A stretch of 64,000 nucleotides of DNA from Paenarthrobacter ureafaciens (GTDB lineage Bacteria > Actinomycetota > Actinomycetes > Actinomycetales > Micrococcaceae): positions 1,178,001-1,242,000 of the forward strand of contig NZ_SBHM01000007.1 of NCBI RefSeq assembly GCF_004028095.1, in the 5' to 3' direction. Under the pieces are notes generated by a model. The model ran no database searches. It was not told the DNA's origin and worked only from the letters and a program-made list of their open reading frames with translations. Position numbers and translations under genes: made by a program. Below, one piece after another: positions 33,768-42,443 of the stretch. Position 1 is the stretch's first letter. Each line of letters starts with the position of its first letter.

Positions 33768-35195
33768 GTGTCTGAAACTCCCCACATGACGCCGGGTTCC
33801 GCGACCTCCCGCGACCCCCGGACCTGGTCCCGGGCCAAGCGCAACCGCTATGGCTGGTTCGTGACGTTCAGCCTGCTTTTCCTGATGATGCTCAGTTGGG
33901 CGGACAAAGCAGTCCTGGGCATCGCAGCCGTCCCCCTGATGAAGCAGCTGGGCATCACGCCTGAGCAGTTCGGCCTGGTGGGCAGCGCCATGTTCCTGAC
34001 CTTCGGCGTGGCCCAGATCGTTGCCGCCCCGATCGCCAATAAGGTATCCAGCAAATGGATCCTGCTGGTCCTTTGCCTGCTCTGGTCCGTGGCGCAGGTT
34101 CCCATCCTGCTGTTCGCCTCCTTGCCCGCGCTCTGGGCAAGCCGGCTGCTGCTCGGCGCCGGTGAAGGCCCGCTCGCACCCGTCCTCATGCACGGCATCT
34201 ACAAGTGGTTCCCGGAAAAGAAGGGCGCCACCCCCGCAGCCCTCGCATCATCCGGAGTAACCCTGGGCATCGTGGCGTTCGCCCCCGTCCTCGCCTGGGT
34301 CATCGGACAGTTCGGCTGGCAGACCGCCTTTGCCCTCCTGGCAATCGTTGGCCTCATCTGGGCTGTCTTCTGGGCCATCATCGGCAAGGAAGGTCCTTAC
34401 ACCAGCCGAAAGGCTGAGCAGGAAATCGACGGAATTGCGCCCGAAGAGGCCCCCGTCGTATCCGAAACCAAGATCCGCTACTGGCGCACTATCCTGTCCC
34501 CCAGCTGGATCTTTGCAGTCCTTGCCTCCTTCTTCGGCTACTGGACATTCACCCTGGCCATGTCCTGGGGACCCGCCTACTTCCAGAATGTCCTCGGTTT
34601 CAGTGGTCAGGAAGCCGGCGCGATGATCGCCCTTCCCGCTGCATGGGGCACGGTGGCCACTGTAGGCCTCAGTGCACTCACCCAGCGCCTGCACCTCAAG
34701 GGTGTACCCACCAGGAAAGCACGCGGCTGGGTCCTGGGCGGCGCCGGCGCCTTCGCCGGGGCATGCCTGGTCGCCGCAACCATGAGCACCTCACCCGTCC
34801 TGTCCATCACCCTCATGGTCTTCGGCTTCGGTACTGCTCCGGCATTGTTCGCCATCACATACCTTGTGGTGGCGGAACTGACCACCATCAGCCAGCGTGG
34901 CGCCAACCTCTCCATAGCCAACGCCGTCCTCACCAGCGGTGGCGTGTTTGCCCCCGCGGTCTCCGGGTTCCTCATAGGCGGGGCTGCCTCGCCCGGTGAA
35001 GGCTATCGTGCAGCCTTTGCCCTCGCCGGAGGCCTCCTGCTGGCATTCGGCCTGCTTGCGCTGGTCTTCGTCAACCAGCAGCGCGACCGCCGTCGGCTTG
35101 GCCTTGATGCAGCCGCAGAGGCCGCACCCGCGGGAGCATCTGCTCCCGCCCAAGGAGCCGGGGCACCTTCCCTGGAGGTCCCCAGCAAGGCTTGA
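33768..35195 (+). CDS. MFS transporter, anion:cation symporter (ACS) type
   Basis: 475 residues, 12 helices. SWADKAVLGIAAVPLMKQLGI, FGVAQIVAAPIANKVSSKW and the loop GAGEGPLAPVLMHGIYKWFPEKKGA follow the pattern of ACS-family carriers for hexuronates, phthalate, 4-hydroxyphenylacetate and similar organic anions. The C-terminus is Ala-rich and probably disordered. GTG at 33768 is taken as the start; an ATG six codons later is possible. Preceded by its own copy of the 19-bp box, so it appears to be regulated with the P450 and SDR/ALDH genes. Confidence 0.87.
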   Translation: MSETPHMTPGSATSRDPRTWSRAKRNRYGWFVTFSLLFLMMLSWADKAVLGIAAVPLMKQLGITPEQFGLVGSAMFLTFGVAQIVAAPIANKVSSKWILLVLCLLWSVAQVPILLFASLPALWASRLLLGAGEGPLAPVLMHGIYKWFPEKKGATPAALASSGVTLGIVAFAPVLAWVIGQFGWQTAFALLAIVGLIWAVFWAIIGKEGPYTSRKAEQEIDGIAPEEAPVVSETKIRYWRTILSPSWIFAVLASFFGYWTFTLAMSWGPAYFQNVLGFSGQEAGAMIALPAAWGTVATVGLSALTQRLHLKGVPTRKARGWVLGGAGAFAGACLVAATMSTSPVLSITLMVFGFGTAPALFAITYLVVAELTTISQRGANLSIANAVLTSGGVFAPAVSGFLIGGAASPGEGYRAAFALAGGLLLAFGLLALVFVNQQRDRRRLGLDAAAEAAPAGASAPAQGAGAPSLEVPSKA

Positions 35196-35213
35196 CGTAC
35201 CCCTGTAAATCAT

Positions 35214-35246
35214 CGGTGCGGAGGACGCAAAGCGGCCTCCGCACCG
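35214..35246 (+). terminator. Hairpin after the ACS transporter
   Basis: Perfect 11-bp stem (35214-35224 with 35236-35246), 11-base loop. No T-run follows. It separates the transporter from the DUF202 pair. Confidence 0.5.
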
Positions 35247-35285
35247 GTCTGCGTGGAACAACATGAATGACGTGGAAGGAACCCC

Positions 35286-35684
35286 ATGGAGGACTTGGAT
35301 ACCCGGCGGAAGGCCGGACGAGCCGGGCTCCCGGGCAGGATCCTGGGTGGCGGCACCGAACCTGACCCCCGCTTTACTTTGGCCAATGAACGCACCTTCC
35401 TTGCGTGGATCCGCACCTCGTTGGCGCTTCTCGCCGGGGGCGTGGCCGTCGAAGCTTTCATGACTGAGCTGTTTGACCCGGGATTGCGCAAAGCACTTGC
35501 GGTCCTGCTCCTGGTGCTCGCCCTCCTTATTGGCGTAGGCTCCTTCTTCCGTTGGCTCAACGTTGAACGCTCGATGCGCCGGAAGGACCCGCTGCCGCTT
35601 CCGTGGATCGCCCCGCTATTGGCAGTCGGCGGAGGACTCGTAGCCGCCACCATGATGCTCTTCGTCCTGGTCCGCACTGCCTGA
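35286..35684 (+). CDS. DUF202/YidH-family membrane protein (second locus)
   Basis: 132 residues with the YidH signature DPRFTLANERTFLAWIRTSLALLAGG and three transmembrane segments. The N-terminus is longer and more charged than in the copy at 8643-8999. The role is unknown. It stands first in a two-gene unit, four bases before the second DUF202 gene. Confidence 0.87.
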   Translation: MEDLDTRRKAGRAGLPGRILGGGTEPDPRFTLANERTFLAWIRTSLALLAGGVAVEAFMTELFDPGLRKALAVLLLVLALLIGVGSFFRWLNVERSMRRKDPLPLPWIAPLLAVGGGLVAATMMLFVLVRTA

Positions 35685-35687
35685 GCC

Positions 35688-36032
35688 ATGCCGTCACGTG
35701 ATGTACCGCGCCATAGCGACCCCGGGCTCCAGCCGGAGCGCACGGACCTGGCCTGGGGACGCACCGCTCTGGCGCTGGTGGTTGCCGCCGCCGTCTTCCT
35801 CCGCTGGATGCCGCACCACGGCTGGTTCGCGGGAACGCTTGTAGTGGCCGCGGTGTTAGCGGCATTGGCCATCAGCATTACGCGAAAGCGACGCCTTTAT
35901 CGAGCCATCAGCGGGATCCATCGCGAAGCAAGTTCTCCCGGTATCTCCGCGGTTGCAGCCATGGCGGGCAGCGTCGTATCCTTCGCAGTCCTCGGGATTT
36001 GCACGGTCCTGCTCATTCCGGTGGGGCCGTAG
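35688..36032 (+). CDS. DUF202 membrane protein (second locus)
   Basis: 114 residues; signature SDPGLQPERTDLAWGRTALALVV nearly repeats DPGLQPERTLLAWRRT of the gene at 8286-8627. Three hydrophobic segments (about 27-44, 47-63, 87-112). With the preceding gene it forms the same long-short pair as at 8286-8999. Confidence 0.85.
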   Translation: MPSRDVPRHSDPGLQPERTDLAWGRTALALVVAAAVFLRWMPHHGWFAGTLVVAAVLAALAISITRKRRLYRAISGIHREASSPGISAVAAMAGSVVSFAVLGICTVLLIPVGP

Positions 36033-36039
36033 CCCTGCC

Positions 36040-36159
36040 TCAGGGCTCCGCGGTTTCCAGCAGCCAGGCCGTCGCTTCGTCCCGCGACGTGAAGAACCGG
36101 GTGGGGCACGGGAGCGTTCGGCGGGACATGTCGAAGTTGGCGATGACGACGGCGACACG
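36040..36159 (-). pseudogene. C-terminal remnant of a STAS/SpoIIAA-like protein
   Basis: The minus strand encodes RVAVVIANFDMSRRT, then PTRFFTSRDEATAWL and a stop at 36040-36042. This resembles the final strand and helix of SpoIIAA-like/STAS-domain proteins common in actinobacteria. An in-frame TGA lies immediately before it, so the front two thirds are missing. Family assignment is by pattern only. Confidence 0.4.
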
Positions 36160-36169
36160 TCACCAAGGC

Positions 36170-36222
36170 GGGCTCGTCAACATTGGTTGACGAGCCCCGA
36201 AAGCGTCAACTAATGTTGACGC
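36170..36222. promoter_or_regulatory. Two tandem dyads overlapping the promoter of the HTH gene
   Basis: GTCAAC-N4-GTTGAC occurs twice with centres 29 bp apart. The first copy (36176-36191) is the core of a perfect 12-bp stem (36170-36181 with 36186-36197), and the second is extended to GCGTCAAC-N4-GTTGACGC (36203-36222). TTGACG (36187-36192) and TAATGT (36211-36216) inside the dyads make a plausible promoter for the next gene, so autoregulation is likely. Confidence 0.6.
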
Positions 36223-36237
36223 ATGGAGGTGGAACGC

Positions 36238-36438
36238 ATGAAGACACTTATTGGATCCATGGACGGCAAGGGACCCGCCGAAGCGCTGCAAGCAGTCACC
36301 GAATTGCAGAAGGAAGTCAGCCGCACTGAAGCTTCCCTCGTCAGGAAAGCCCGGCAAGCAGGACTTTCCTGGGAAGCGATCGCCCTGTGCCTCGGCGTGA
36401 GTAAGCAGGCCGTCCATCGCAAGTACGGGAAGCGGTAG
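36238..36438 (+). CDS. Small helix-turn-helix protein
   Basis: 66 residues. A helical N-terminus (AEALQAVTELQKEVSRTEASLV) precedes a helix-turn-helix SWEAIALCLGVSKQAVHRKYGK. GGAGGT at 36225-36230 places the start at the ATG at 36238, not the ATG at 36223. Proteins of this kind are small DNA-binding regulators; the adjacent tandem dyads are its presumed binding sites. Confidence 0.75.
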   Translation: MKTLIGSMDGKGPAEALQAVTELQKEVSRTEASLVRKARQAGLSWEAIALCLGVSKQAVHRKYGKR

Positions 36439-36456
36439 GGCAAAGCGAACGCTGAA

Positions 36457-37854
36457 CTACCCCAGCACCCGCACTTCCGCCTCCCGGACAGGCTCCCACC
36501 CGACCCCGTCGGCATCGATGACCATCGACCTCGGCTCCCGGGCGTCGTAGCGGCTGCTTTCAGCTACTCCGCAATACAGGAACCGGGAGATCAGGTCCCG
36601 CATGGAAGCAGTCACGCGCGCGGTTTCCGCCTCCGCGGCGTCGACCATCATCGGGGAATCAGCCCAGCGGTTCGTTCCATCAAAGATGAACGCGAGCGGG
36701 AAGCAGTGGGCTGCGTAGGCGCCATCAAGTTTGCTTTGGTGATCGAACCGGACCACCTGGGCCGGCACGGGTGAGTGGGCCGCGATCTCCAGGGCAGGCA
36801 AGCGGAACTGGGCCAACGTGGCAGCCCGGACCATCCGCAAGTAGGCATCGTCGGCCCCCAACAGCCCCGAGGCCAGGGCGGGATCCTTGAAGGTTCGCTC
36901 AAGGAACCCGTCCACACCGGCGTTGGAAAACTGGTCCCTCGGTTGGTTGCGCAGAAACGCGGCGGACTCTTCGGCCGTGGTCAGGATGAAAAGGGCGTCG
37001 GTGTGAATTCTCTGCACGGAATCCGCAAACCGCACCAGATCGGCCGGAACCTCCCCTGATTCTGCGGGCATGTAGGGGAACGGTCGCAGCCCTGCCCGTG
37101 CAGCCTCTTGGGCATCAAGAACGGCCGGAACAGAGGCAGCGGCCAAATCCGAGCCCAAAGTAGCAAGGACAGCAGCACAATGACTCAGCCAGACGTCCAC
37201 GGGCAGAGGCGCCAGACGGGGCATGCTGATCAGCAGGGTTTGGGCCGCCATCCCCCGCGCGGACGGGTCCGTGCTCAAGGCATAGCCGTACCAAGCACCG
37301 GCCGAATCCCCGGCCAAAGTGACTTTTCCGGGGTCTCCGCCAAAGGCGCTGATGTTTTCCTGCACCCAAGCGAGCGCAGCCTTGAGATCACGCAAGGGCT
37401 TGGTGGATTCCGACGGGTCTGCGGACGGCCCGAAGTGCCCGATCACCCCGAGCCGGTAGTTCACGGTGACCAGGACAAAGCCACCGTTCCGCACCAGGTC
37501 CGGGGAGTCGTACCAGCGGCTCTCCCCGGAACCGGTGGTGAAACCGCCGCCGGGAATGAAAAAGAGCACGGGCAGTCCGTGGGCACCGGCAGGCGCCTGG
37601 ACCCTCAGGCTGAAGGCGTCCTCGCTCTGTTCAAGTTCGCTGAGCGCAGTGCCGAGGAGCCCGTCCAGCATGCCCGGCCGCTGGGGAAAGGCAGCTGGAC
37701 GTGCTTGCGCTTCGCCGGCAATCACACTGGATACCTCGCTGCCCCGTGAACGTGAAGAAGCAGTGCTGTACCGGAGTCCGGGCGCATCCACTACCCCGGC
37801 AGAGAGATTCGCCCGGACCTTCCCCGCCTGGGTATCGATCAGCAGAACAGTCAC
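36457..37854 (-). CDS. Carboxylesterase (type B alpha/beta hydrolase)
   Basis: About 465 residues. Oxyanion-hole segment PGGGFTTGSGESRWYDSP and nucleophile Ser in LAGDSAGAWYGY (GxSxG) identify a para-nitrobenzyl-esterase-like enzyme. GTG at 37854 overlaps the BVMO stop as GTGA, so the two are translationally coupled. Baeyer-Villiger oxidation of a ketone gives an ester; this enzyme is the expected next step, hydrolysing it to an alcohol or phenol plus acid. This parallels the HapE/HapD pair of 4-hydroxyacetophenone degradation. Confidence 0.88.
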   Translation of the reverse strand: MTVLLIDTQAGKVRANLSAGVVDAPGLRYSTASSRSRGSEVSSVIAGEAQARPAAFPQRPGMLDGLLGTALSELEQSEDAFSLRVQAPAGAHGLPVLFFIPGGGFTTGSGESRWYDSPDLVRNGGFVLVTVNYRLGVIGHFGPSADPSESTKPLRDLKAALAWVQENISAFGGDPGKVTLAGDSAGAWYGYALSTDPSARGMAAQTLLISMPRLAPLPVDVWLSHCAAVLATLGSDLAAASVPAVLDAQEAARAGLRPFPYMPAESGEVPADLVRFADSVQRIHTDALFILTTAEESAAFLRNQPRDQFSNAGVDGFLERTFKDPALASGLLGADDAYLRMVRAATLAQFRLPALEIAAHSPVPAQVVRFDHQSKLDGAYAAHCFPLAFIFDGTNRWADSPMMVDAAEAETARVTASMRDLISRFLYCGVAESSRYDAREPRSMVIDADGVGWEPVREAEVRVLG

Positions 37855-39833
37855 GCAAGGAACTCGTGATCGTCGGCCTTGACCGTCTCGGTTGCCTCCC
37901 AGTACTCCACGTTCGTGTACGGCCATACTTGGGAAACGCGGCCGTGTGAGTTCTGGTACCAGCTGCGCACGTACGGCTGCCCCCAGGCCATCCGGCGGTT
38001 TCCGGCGTCGACCCATTCCACAAAGCGGTCCAAAGCGGCAGGTCTGACGTCGATCGCGGAGGCGCCACGCTGCAGGACCTCGTGGACGGCTTTGAGGGAG
38101 AACTCTACGGCCCGCTCGATCATGAAATGCAGGCTTCCCGCCACCACTCCGCCAACGTTGGGGCCGTAGATCAGGAAGAAGTTGGGGAACCCGGGAACGG
38201 TGACGCCGTTGTAGGCCCTGGCGTCGCCTTTCCAGAAGTCGTGGATCTCTACGCCCTCGCGGCCAACTACCTCAACCTCGTCGAGGTAATCGGAAGGCTT
38301 GAATCCGGTGGCGAACACCACGATGTCTACTTCGTGTTCTACGCCGTCCTTGTCGATGATCCCCTGCTCGGAGAAGCGCTCGATTCCGGCAGTAACCACG
38401 GTGGTGCGCTCGGACTTGAGGGCCGCGGCCCACACTCCGTTGTCGCGCAGCATCCGCTTGGCTCCCGGCGGATAATTGGGAATGGCGTTCTCCAGCAGCT
38501 CGGGTCGATCCGCCAACTGCTCCTTGAGGCGCTCGATCAGCACCTCCCGGACTTCATGGTTCTTGGCGGAAACGCTCAACGGCGCACCGTGCCACCCGTC
38601 CTCCGCCGTGACGGTGTGCATGCGGCCCGGAATACCCTGGAGCGTCACCCACAAGCGGTACCACTGGGCATAGTGCGGCACCTTGCGCCGCAACCACGCG
38701 AAGGTGTCGCTGACGCCGTCGTGATAATTCGGTGCCGGCAGCATCCATGGCGCGCTCCGCTGGAACAGCACCAGGCTGGACACCTCATCGGCGAGCGCCG
38801 GCACAATCTGGTACGCGCTGGCGCCCGTGCCAATCACTGCAACGCGCTTGCCGCGGTAATCGACGCCGTGGGACCACTCCTGCGAGTGCATGGTCACCCC
38901 GCGGTACAGCTCCGCGCCGGGGAACTCGGGGATGTTGGGCCGGTCCAGTTGGCCAAGGGCGCTCACGACGGCGGCAAAGGTGCGGACCCGCTCCTGCCCG
39001 CCGCCGCTGCGGGTGATTGCCTGCCACGTGCGGGATTCCTCATCCCACATCAAACTGACAAGCCGGGTGTTGAACTCGATGGATTCCACAATGCCTGCAC
39101 GCTCAGCCACGTCCCGGACGTAGTCCAAAACGTCGCCGCCTTCGGCGAACTGGTGCGGCCAGTCACCGCGCTGGGCGAAGGAATACGAATAGCCGAACGT
39201 GGGAGTGTCCAAGCGGACACCGGGGTAGGTGTTCTTGGCCCAGGTCCCGCCCAGGGTAGGGGCGTCTTCCACTACGGTGAACGGCACGCCTGCCTGTGAG
39301 TAGCGGTAGGCTGCGGCGATTCCGGCGATGCCGGCACCGATGATCAGCACCGGGAAGTCGCGCCCGGCAGCTACCTCGTCAAAGTTCCACTGCGGAGCTC
39401 CGCCCTTGTCCGGGGCGAGGTCGAGTTCATGCTTCAGCGACGCGTACCAGTTCTCGCGGCCGCCCGTGAGGAACTCGAGGAGGTCCGTCACGGCCGCGTC
39501 CTCCAGCAGGTCAACGCTGGTGATTGCCTTGTCCCGGAGTTGCCGCAAGCCCTCCAAGGCAAGTGCCTTGGCACGTTCCTGCTGCTCCGGTGACATGCCC
39601 CCGTGGGGGTGGGGCTGGGTGTCCACCAGGGTCAACGGGGGCTGCAGATCACTGCTGAGGAAGGAGGTGTCGCCGAGCGCTGCCGCGAGGGCGGCCAGCA
39701 GGACAGGAAGTTCCGCCTGGCCGACGATCTTTTCCAAGTGGACGTCATCCTCGACGATAGGCTCTGAGCTTGCTTCCCAGTAGAGGTCATCAAACCGCAT
39801 CGTTTCAGACCTCGTTTCCTGCATGCTGGGCAT
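37851..39833 (-). CDS. Baeyer-Villiger monooxygenase, HAPMO-like
   Basis: 660 residues with the long N-terminal extension seen in HAPMO. FAD motif GAGIAGIAAAY, conserved GTWAKNTYPGVRLDTPTFGYSYSF, NADPH motif GTGASAYQI. The BVMO fingerprint reads YRGVTMHSQEWS: the first Phe is replaced by Tyr and the final Asp/Pro by Ser, while Gly, His and Trp are kept. AAGGAGG is spaced well for the ATG at 39833. Third gene of the FAH-hydroxylase-BVMO-esterase operon. Confidence 0.9.
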   Translation of the reverse strand: MPSMQETRSETMRFDDLYWEASSEPIVEDDVHLEKIVGQAELPVLLAALAAALGDTSFLSSDLQPPLTLVDTQPHPHGGMSPEQQERAKALALEGLRQLRDKAITSVDLLEDAAVTDLLEFLTGGRENWYASLKHELDLAPDKGGAPQWNFDEVAAGRDFPVLIIGAGIAGIAAAYRYSQAGVPFTVVEDAPTLGGTWAKNTYPGVRLDTPTFGYSYSFAQRGDWPHQFAEGGDVLDYVRDVAERAGIVESIEFNTRLVSLMWDEESRTWQAITRSGGGQERVRTFAAVVSALGQLDRPNIPEFPGAELYRGVTMHSQEWSHGVDYRGKRVAVIGTGASAYQIVPALADEVSSLVLFQRSAPWMLPAPNYHDGVSDTFAWLRRKVPHYAQWYRLWVTLQGIPGRMHTVTAEDGWHGAPLSVSAKNHEVREVLIERLKEQLADRPELLENAIPNYPPGAKRMLRDNGVWAAALKSERTTVVTAGIERFSEQGIIDKDGVEHEVDIVVFATGFKPSDYLDEVEVVGREGVEIHDFWKGDARAYNGVTVPGFPNFFLIYGPNVGGVVAGSLHFMIERAVEFSLKAVHEVLQRGASAIDVRPAALDRFVEWVDAGNRRMAWGQPYVRSWYQNSHGRVSQVWPYTNVEYWEATETVKADDHEFLA

Positions 39834-39851
39834 TTTTCCTCCTTGAACTCG

Positions 39852-41456
39852 TCAGGCCCGCGGCTGCGGATCGACGTATGAACGCAGTTTGTTGATCACG
39901 GCCGTCTCGCTCTGCCCGGTGAAGACAGCAGCGACGTAACGGTCGGGGCGGACAACCACGGTGTGGGGCGTGGTCAGTCCCGGAAGCGCCAGAACGCGCT
40001 CGGAATCCACCAGGATCTGCTCCTCACCATGCGGGCGCGCGGCGTGGGAATTCCCCGTGAGCGTAATCCGGCGAGCACCCAGCGAGGACCAAAACTGGTT
40101 GCCCGCCGTCATTCCGGTGCTGCCGGTGCTGCCGGTGCCAAGCGTGATGAGTGCCCAACCACTCCCCAGGTGGGAGTCCAGGGGCGCCACTGAACCGTCC
40201 TCGTCAGTCAGGGTCGGTTGGCTGAGGGCAAGGCCCACCCAGGCCGCGAGTCGACGATCAACATCGCGGTCGGCTTTGATCGCAACACCGTTGCGGTAGT
40301 CCGGCGGGGTGATGAACCGCATCGACCCCAGATACCGATGTACGGCTGGAATCAGGCTGACCGTGCGGAAAGCAATATCCCGAAGATTGGTCCTGAAGGC
40401 ACCGACGGCCATAACCACAGCGCCCGTCCGGCGCGAGACCTTGACCATCTTGGCCGCGTGGGTGCGGCGTTCGGACTCGTAGGTGGACAGCAGGCGGTCG
40501 GTGCCCGCACCGCGGAGCACCTCCAGCAGCTTCCAGCTCAGGTTGAGGGCATCCCGCAGGCCTGCGTTCAGTCCTTGTCCGGAGAAGGGAGGCATCAGGT
40601 GCGCGGCATCCCCGATCAGGAAAGCGCGGCCCGAACGGTAGGTGCGGGCCAGCCGCTGATGGGCTACATAGACCACGGCCCGCCTGACGTCTTCGGTGCG
40701 GAGCTCCGGGTGGAAGGGCCTGGACAACTCCAGGATCTTGTCCGGGGCCGTCATCTCGTCCGGATCTTCGTGATCAAAAAGCATGAATTCGAGCCGCAGG
40801 CGGCCCTTGATTCCCGGAACCAGGACGTAGGGACGTGTCCCGTTGCCATGGAACTCGGCGAAGGGTTCGCGCGCTCCAGGGACGTTCAGCAGGTCCACAA
40901 CAATCCACCGTTCCTGCTGGGTGGACCCCACCAGGTCGATGCCAAGACTCTCGCGGACAAAGCTGCGACCGCCATCGGCGCCCACCAGCCACGAGGCTGT
41001 CACGGTGCCCGCACCGGCGTCGGAATCGAATCCGACTGTTACCCCGTCCGCTTTCTGGTTGACGGAATTTACCTGGGCACCGACAAGAAACTCAATCCCC
41101 TGATGGTCACGGGCCTTGTTCCACAGCAGTTCTTCCAGCACGGGCTGGTCGAACTGCGACTTCGCAGGGTGCCCGACGCGGGAGGGAACAGGTGTGGACG
41201 ACGCAAGTGGGCGGTCATTCAACCCGAAGTAGCGGCTGCCGGTTCCCAGGAGCGATTCCGCTTTCAGCGCTTCCGCGAGGCCCAAGCGGTCCATGGTCCG
41301 GAAGGTCTCGTCAGCGATGCTGATGGCCCGCGGCTGGTCCATCGGCGCTTTGGCGGTTTCGAGCAGCACAACGCGCGCACCGCCGTCGGCAAGCAACAGC
41401 GCCGCCGTCAGACCAACCGGCCCGGCCCCGACAACCGCGACATCGAAGTCATCCAT
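39852..41456 (-). CDS. FAD-dependent aromatic hydroxylase (PheA/TfdB/MhpA type)
   Basis: 534 residues. FAD fingerprint VAVVGAGPVGLTAALLLADGG, second FAD motif GRAFLIGDAAHLMPPFSGQGLNAG, and a C-terminal thioredoxin-like domain that contains HAARPHGEEQILVDSERVLALPG. The ATG at 41456 follows GGAGG; the start six codons earlier has no site. It probably hydroxylates the phenol released by the BVMO-esterase pair to a catechol. Confidence 0.9.
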   Translation of the reverse strand: MDDFDVAVVGAGPVGLTAALLLADGGARVVLLETAKAPMDQPRAISIADETFRTMDRLGLAEALKAESLLGTGSRYFGLNDRPLASSTPVPSRVGHPAKSQFDQPVLEELLWNKARDHQGIEFLVGAQVNSVNQKADGVTVGFDSDAGAGTVTASWLVGADGGRSFVRESLGIDLVGSTQQERWIVVDLLNVPGAREPFAEFHGNGTRPYVLVPGIKGRLRLEFMLFDHEDPDEMTAPDKILELSRPFHPELRTEDVRRAVVYVAHQRLARTYRSGRAFLIGDAAHLMPPFSGQGLNAGLRDALNLSWKLLEVLRGAGTDRLLSTYESERRTHAAKMVKVSRRTGAVVMAVGAFRTNLRDIAFRTVSLIPAVHRYLGSMRFITPPDYRNGVAIKADRDVDRRLAAWVGLALSQPTLTDEDGSVAPLDSHLGSGWALITLGTGSTGSTGMTAGNQFWSSLGARRITLTGNSHAARPHGEEQILVDSERVLALPGLTTPHTVVVRPDRYVAAVFTGQSETAVINKLRSYVDPQPRA

Positions 41457-41476
41457 AGTGTTTCCTCCACGCATCC

Positions 41477-42319
41477 CTAAGCTACGAGGACGTTGCGAAG
41501 GGTGCCCAGCTTGCCGACCTCTACCTCGACGACGTCACCCGGGACCAGGAATGTGGGGGGCTCCATGAAGAGTCCCACGCCGCCCGGAGTACCGGTGACA
41601 ATGACGTCGCCGGGAGCCAGCGGTGTGAACGCGGTGACGTATTCCATGATGGCGGGGATGTCGAAGATGAGGTCGGCGACGGCTGCGCGCTGGCGAACCT
41701 CGCCGTTGACCCGGGTTTCCACCACGAGCTCGGTGACGTCACCGACTTCCTCGGCAGACATGAAGTACGGACCGAAAGCTCCGCTGAGCGGGAAGTTCTT
41801 GCCCGGGGTCCACTGACCCGTGTGGCGCTGCCAGTCGCGGGCGCTGAAGTCATTGAATGCGGCATAGCCGGCAATGTAGTTCCAGGCCTCTTCAGGCTTG
41901 ACGTGGTCGGCGGGGGCACCGATCACCAGTGCGACTTCGCCTTCGTAGTCGTACATGGAGCTTTCTGCGGGAATCGGCAGGTCGGCGCCGTGGGCGGCCA
42001 GGGTGTCGGAGAAGCGTGCGAAGACGGTGGGCTTGCCGACCGAGTCGCGTCCGGTTTCCTCTTGGTGGCTGCGGTAGTTAACACCGATGCAGATGACCTT
42101 GCCTGGAGTGGACAGAAGGGGGAGGAAGGTGGTTCCTTCAACGGGCTGAACCGGAGCCTTGTCCCATTCCAGGGGAGCTGACAGCAGATCTTCCTCGATG
42201 GCGGACTGCAGCGAAGGGCTGAGGTTGGCTCCGCTGGGACCGAGGTCCAGCAGCTCTCCGTTGGTTTCAAGGCCCCACGTGGGCTGGCCTTCCTGGTTCA
42301 AGTAACTCGCGTAGCGCAT
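41477..42319 (-). CDS. Fumarylacetoacetate hydrolase family protein
   Basis: 280 residues, single FAH domain: KVICIGVNYRSHQEETG, SMYDYEGEVALVIG, GYAAFNDFSARDWQ, and GDVIVTGTPGGVGLF, the pattern of acylpyruvase/HpaG-like enzymes with metal-binding Glu residues. AAAGGA supports the ATG at 42319. First gene of the minus-strand operon and divergent from the GntR gene. It likely processes the ring-fission product of the dioxygenase at 43176-44051. Confidence 0.9.
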   Translation of the reverse strand: MRYASYLNQEGQPTWGLETNGELLDLGPSGANLSPSLQSAIEEDLLSAPLEWDKAPVQPVEGTTFLPLLSTPGKVICIGVNYRSHQEETGRDSVGKPTVFARFSDTLAAHGADLPIPAESSMYDYEGEVALVIGAPADHVKPEEAWNYIAGYAAFNDFSARDWQRHTGQWTPGKNFPLSGAFGPYFMSAEEVGDVTELVVETRVNGEVRQRAAVADLIFDIPAIMEYVTAFTPLAPGDVIVTGTPGGVGLFMEPPTFLVPGDVVEVEVGKLGTLRNVLVA

Positions 42320-42379
42320 GTGAATCCTTTCTAGGGCCGGCATCATTGCCTCCGGCGTGCCGGTGTTTGAACTATACGC

Positions 42380-42411
42380 AGAATGCATTCTTGCGTCAAT
42401 AATGCACTTCC
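42380..42411. promoter_or_regulatory. GntR composite element, copy 1
   Basis: Perfect palindrome AGAATGCATTCT (42380-42391) followed by a second ATGC half at 42402-42405, 19 bp downstream of the first. The block 42383-42411 aligns without gaps to 49127-49155, including an identical ATGCATTCTT. It lies between the FAH operon and the GntR gene. Confidence 0.7.
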
Positions 42412-42443
42412 ATCGCCTGAGTGCCTAAGTGTACGCTTGTCCC

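Noticed and set aside
38082..39299. 405-codon open frame on the plus strand
   Set aside because: Antisense to the HAPMO-like gene; its residue composition is a typical high-GC shadow and it has no family motif or ribosome site.
40218..41480. 420-codon open frame on the plus strand
   Set aside because: Fully antisense to the flavin hydroxylase with intact FAD motifs on the minus strand.
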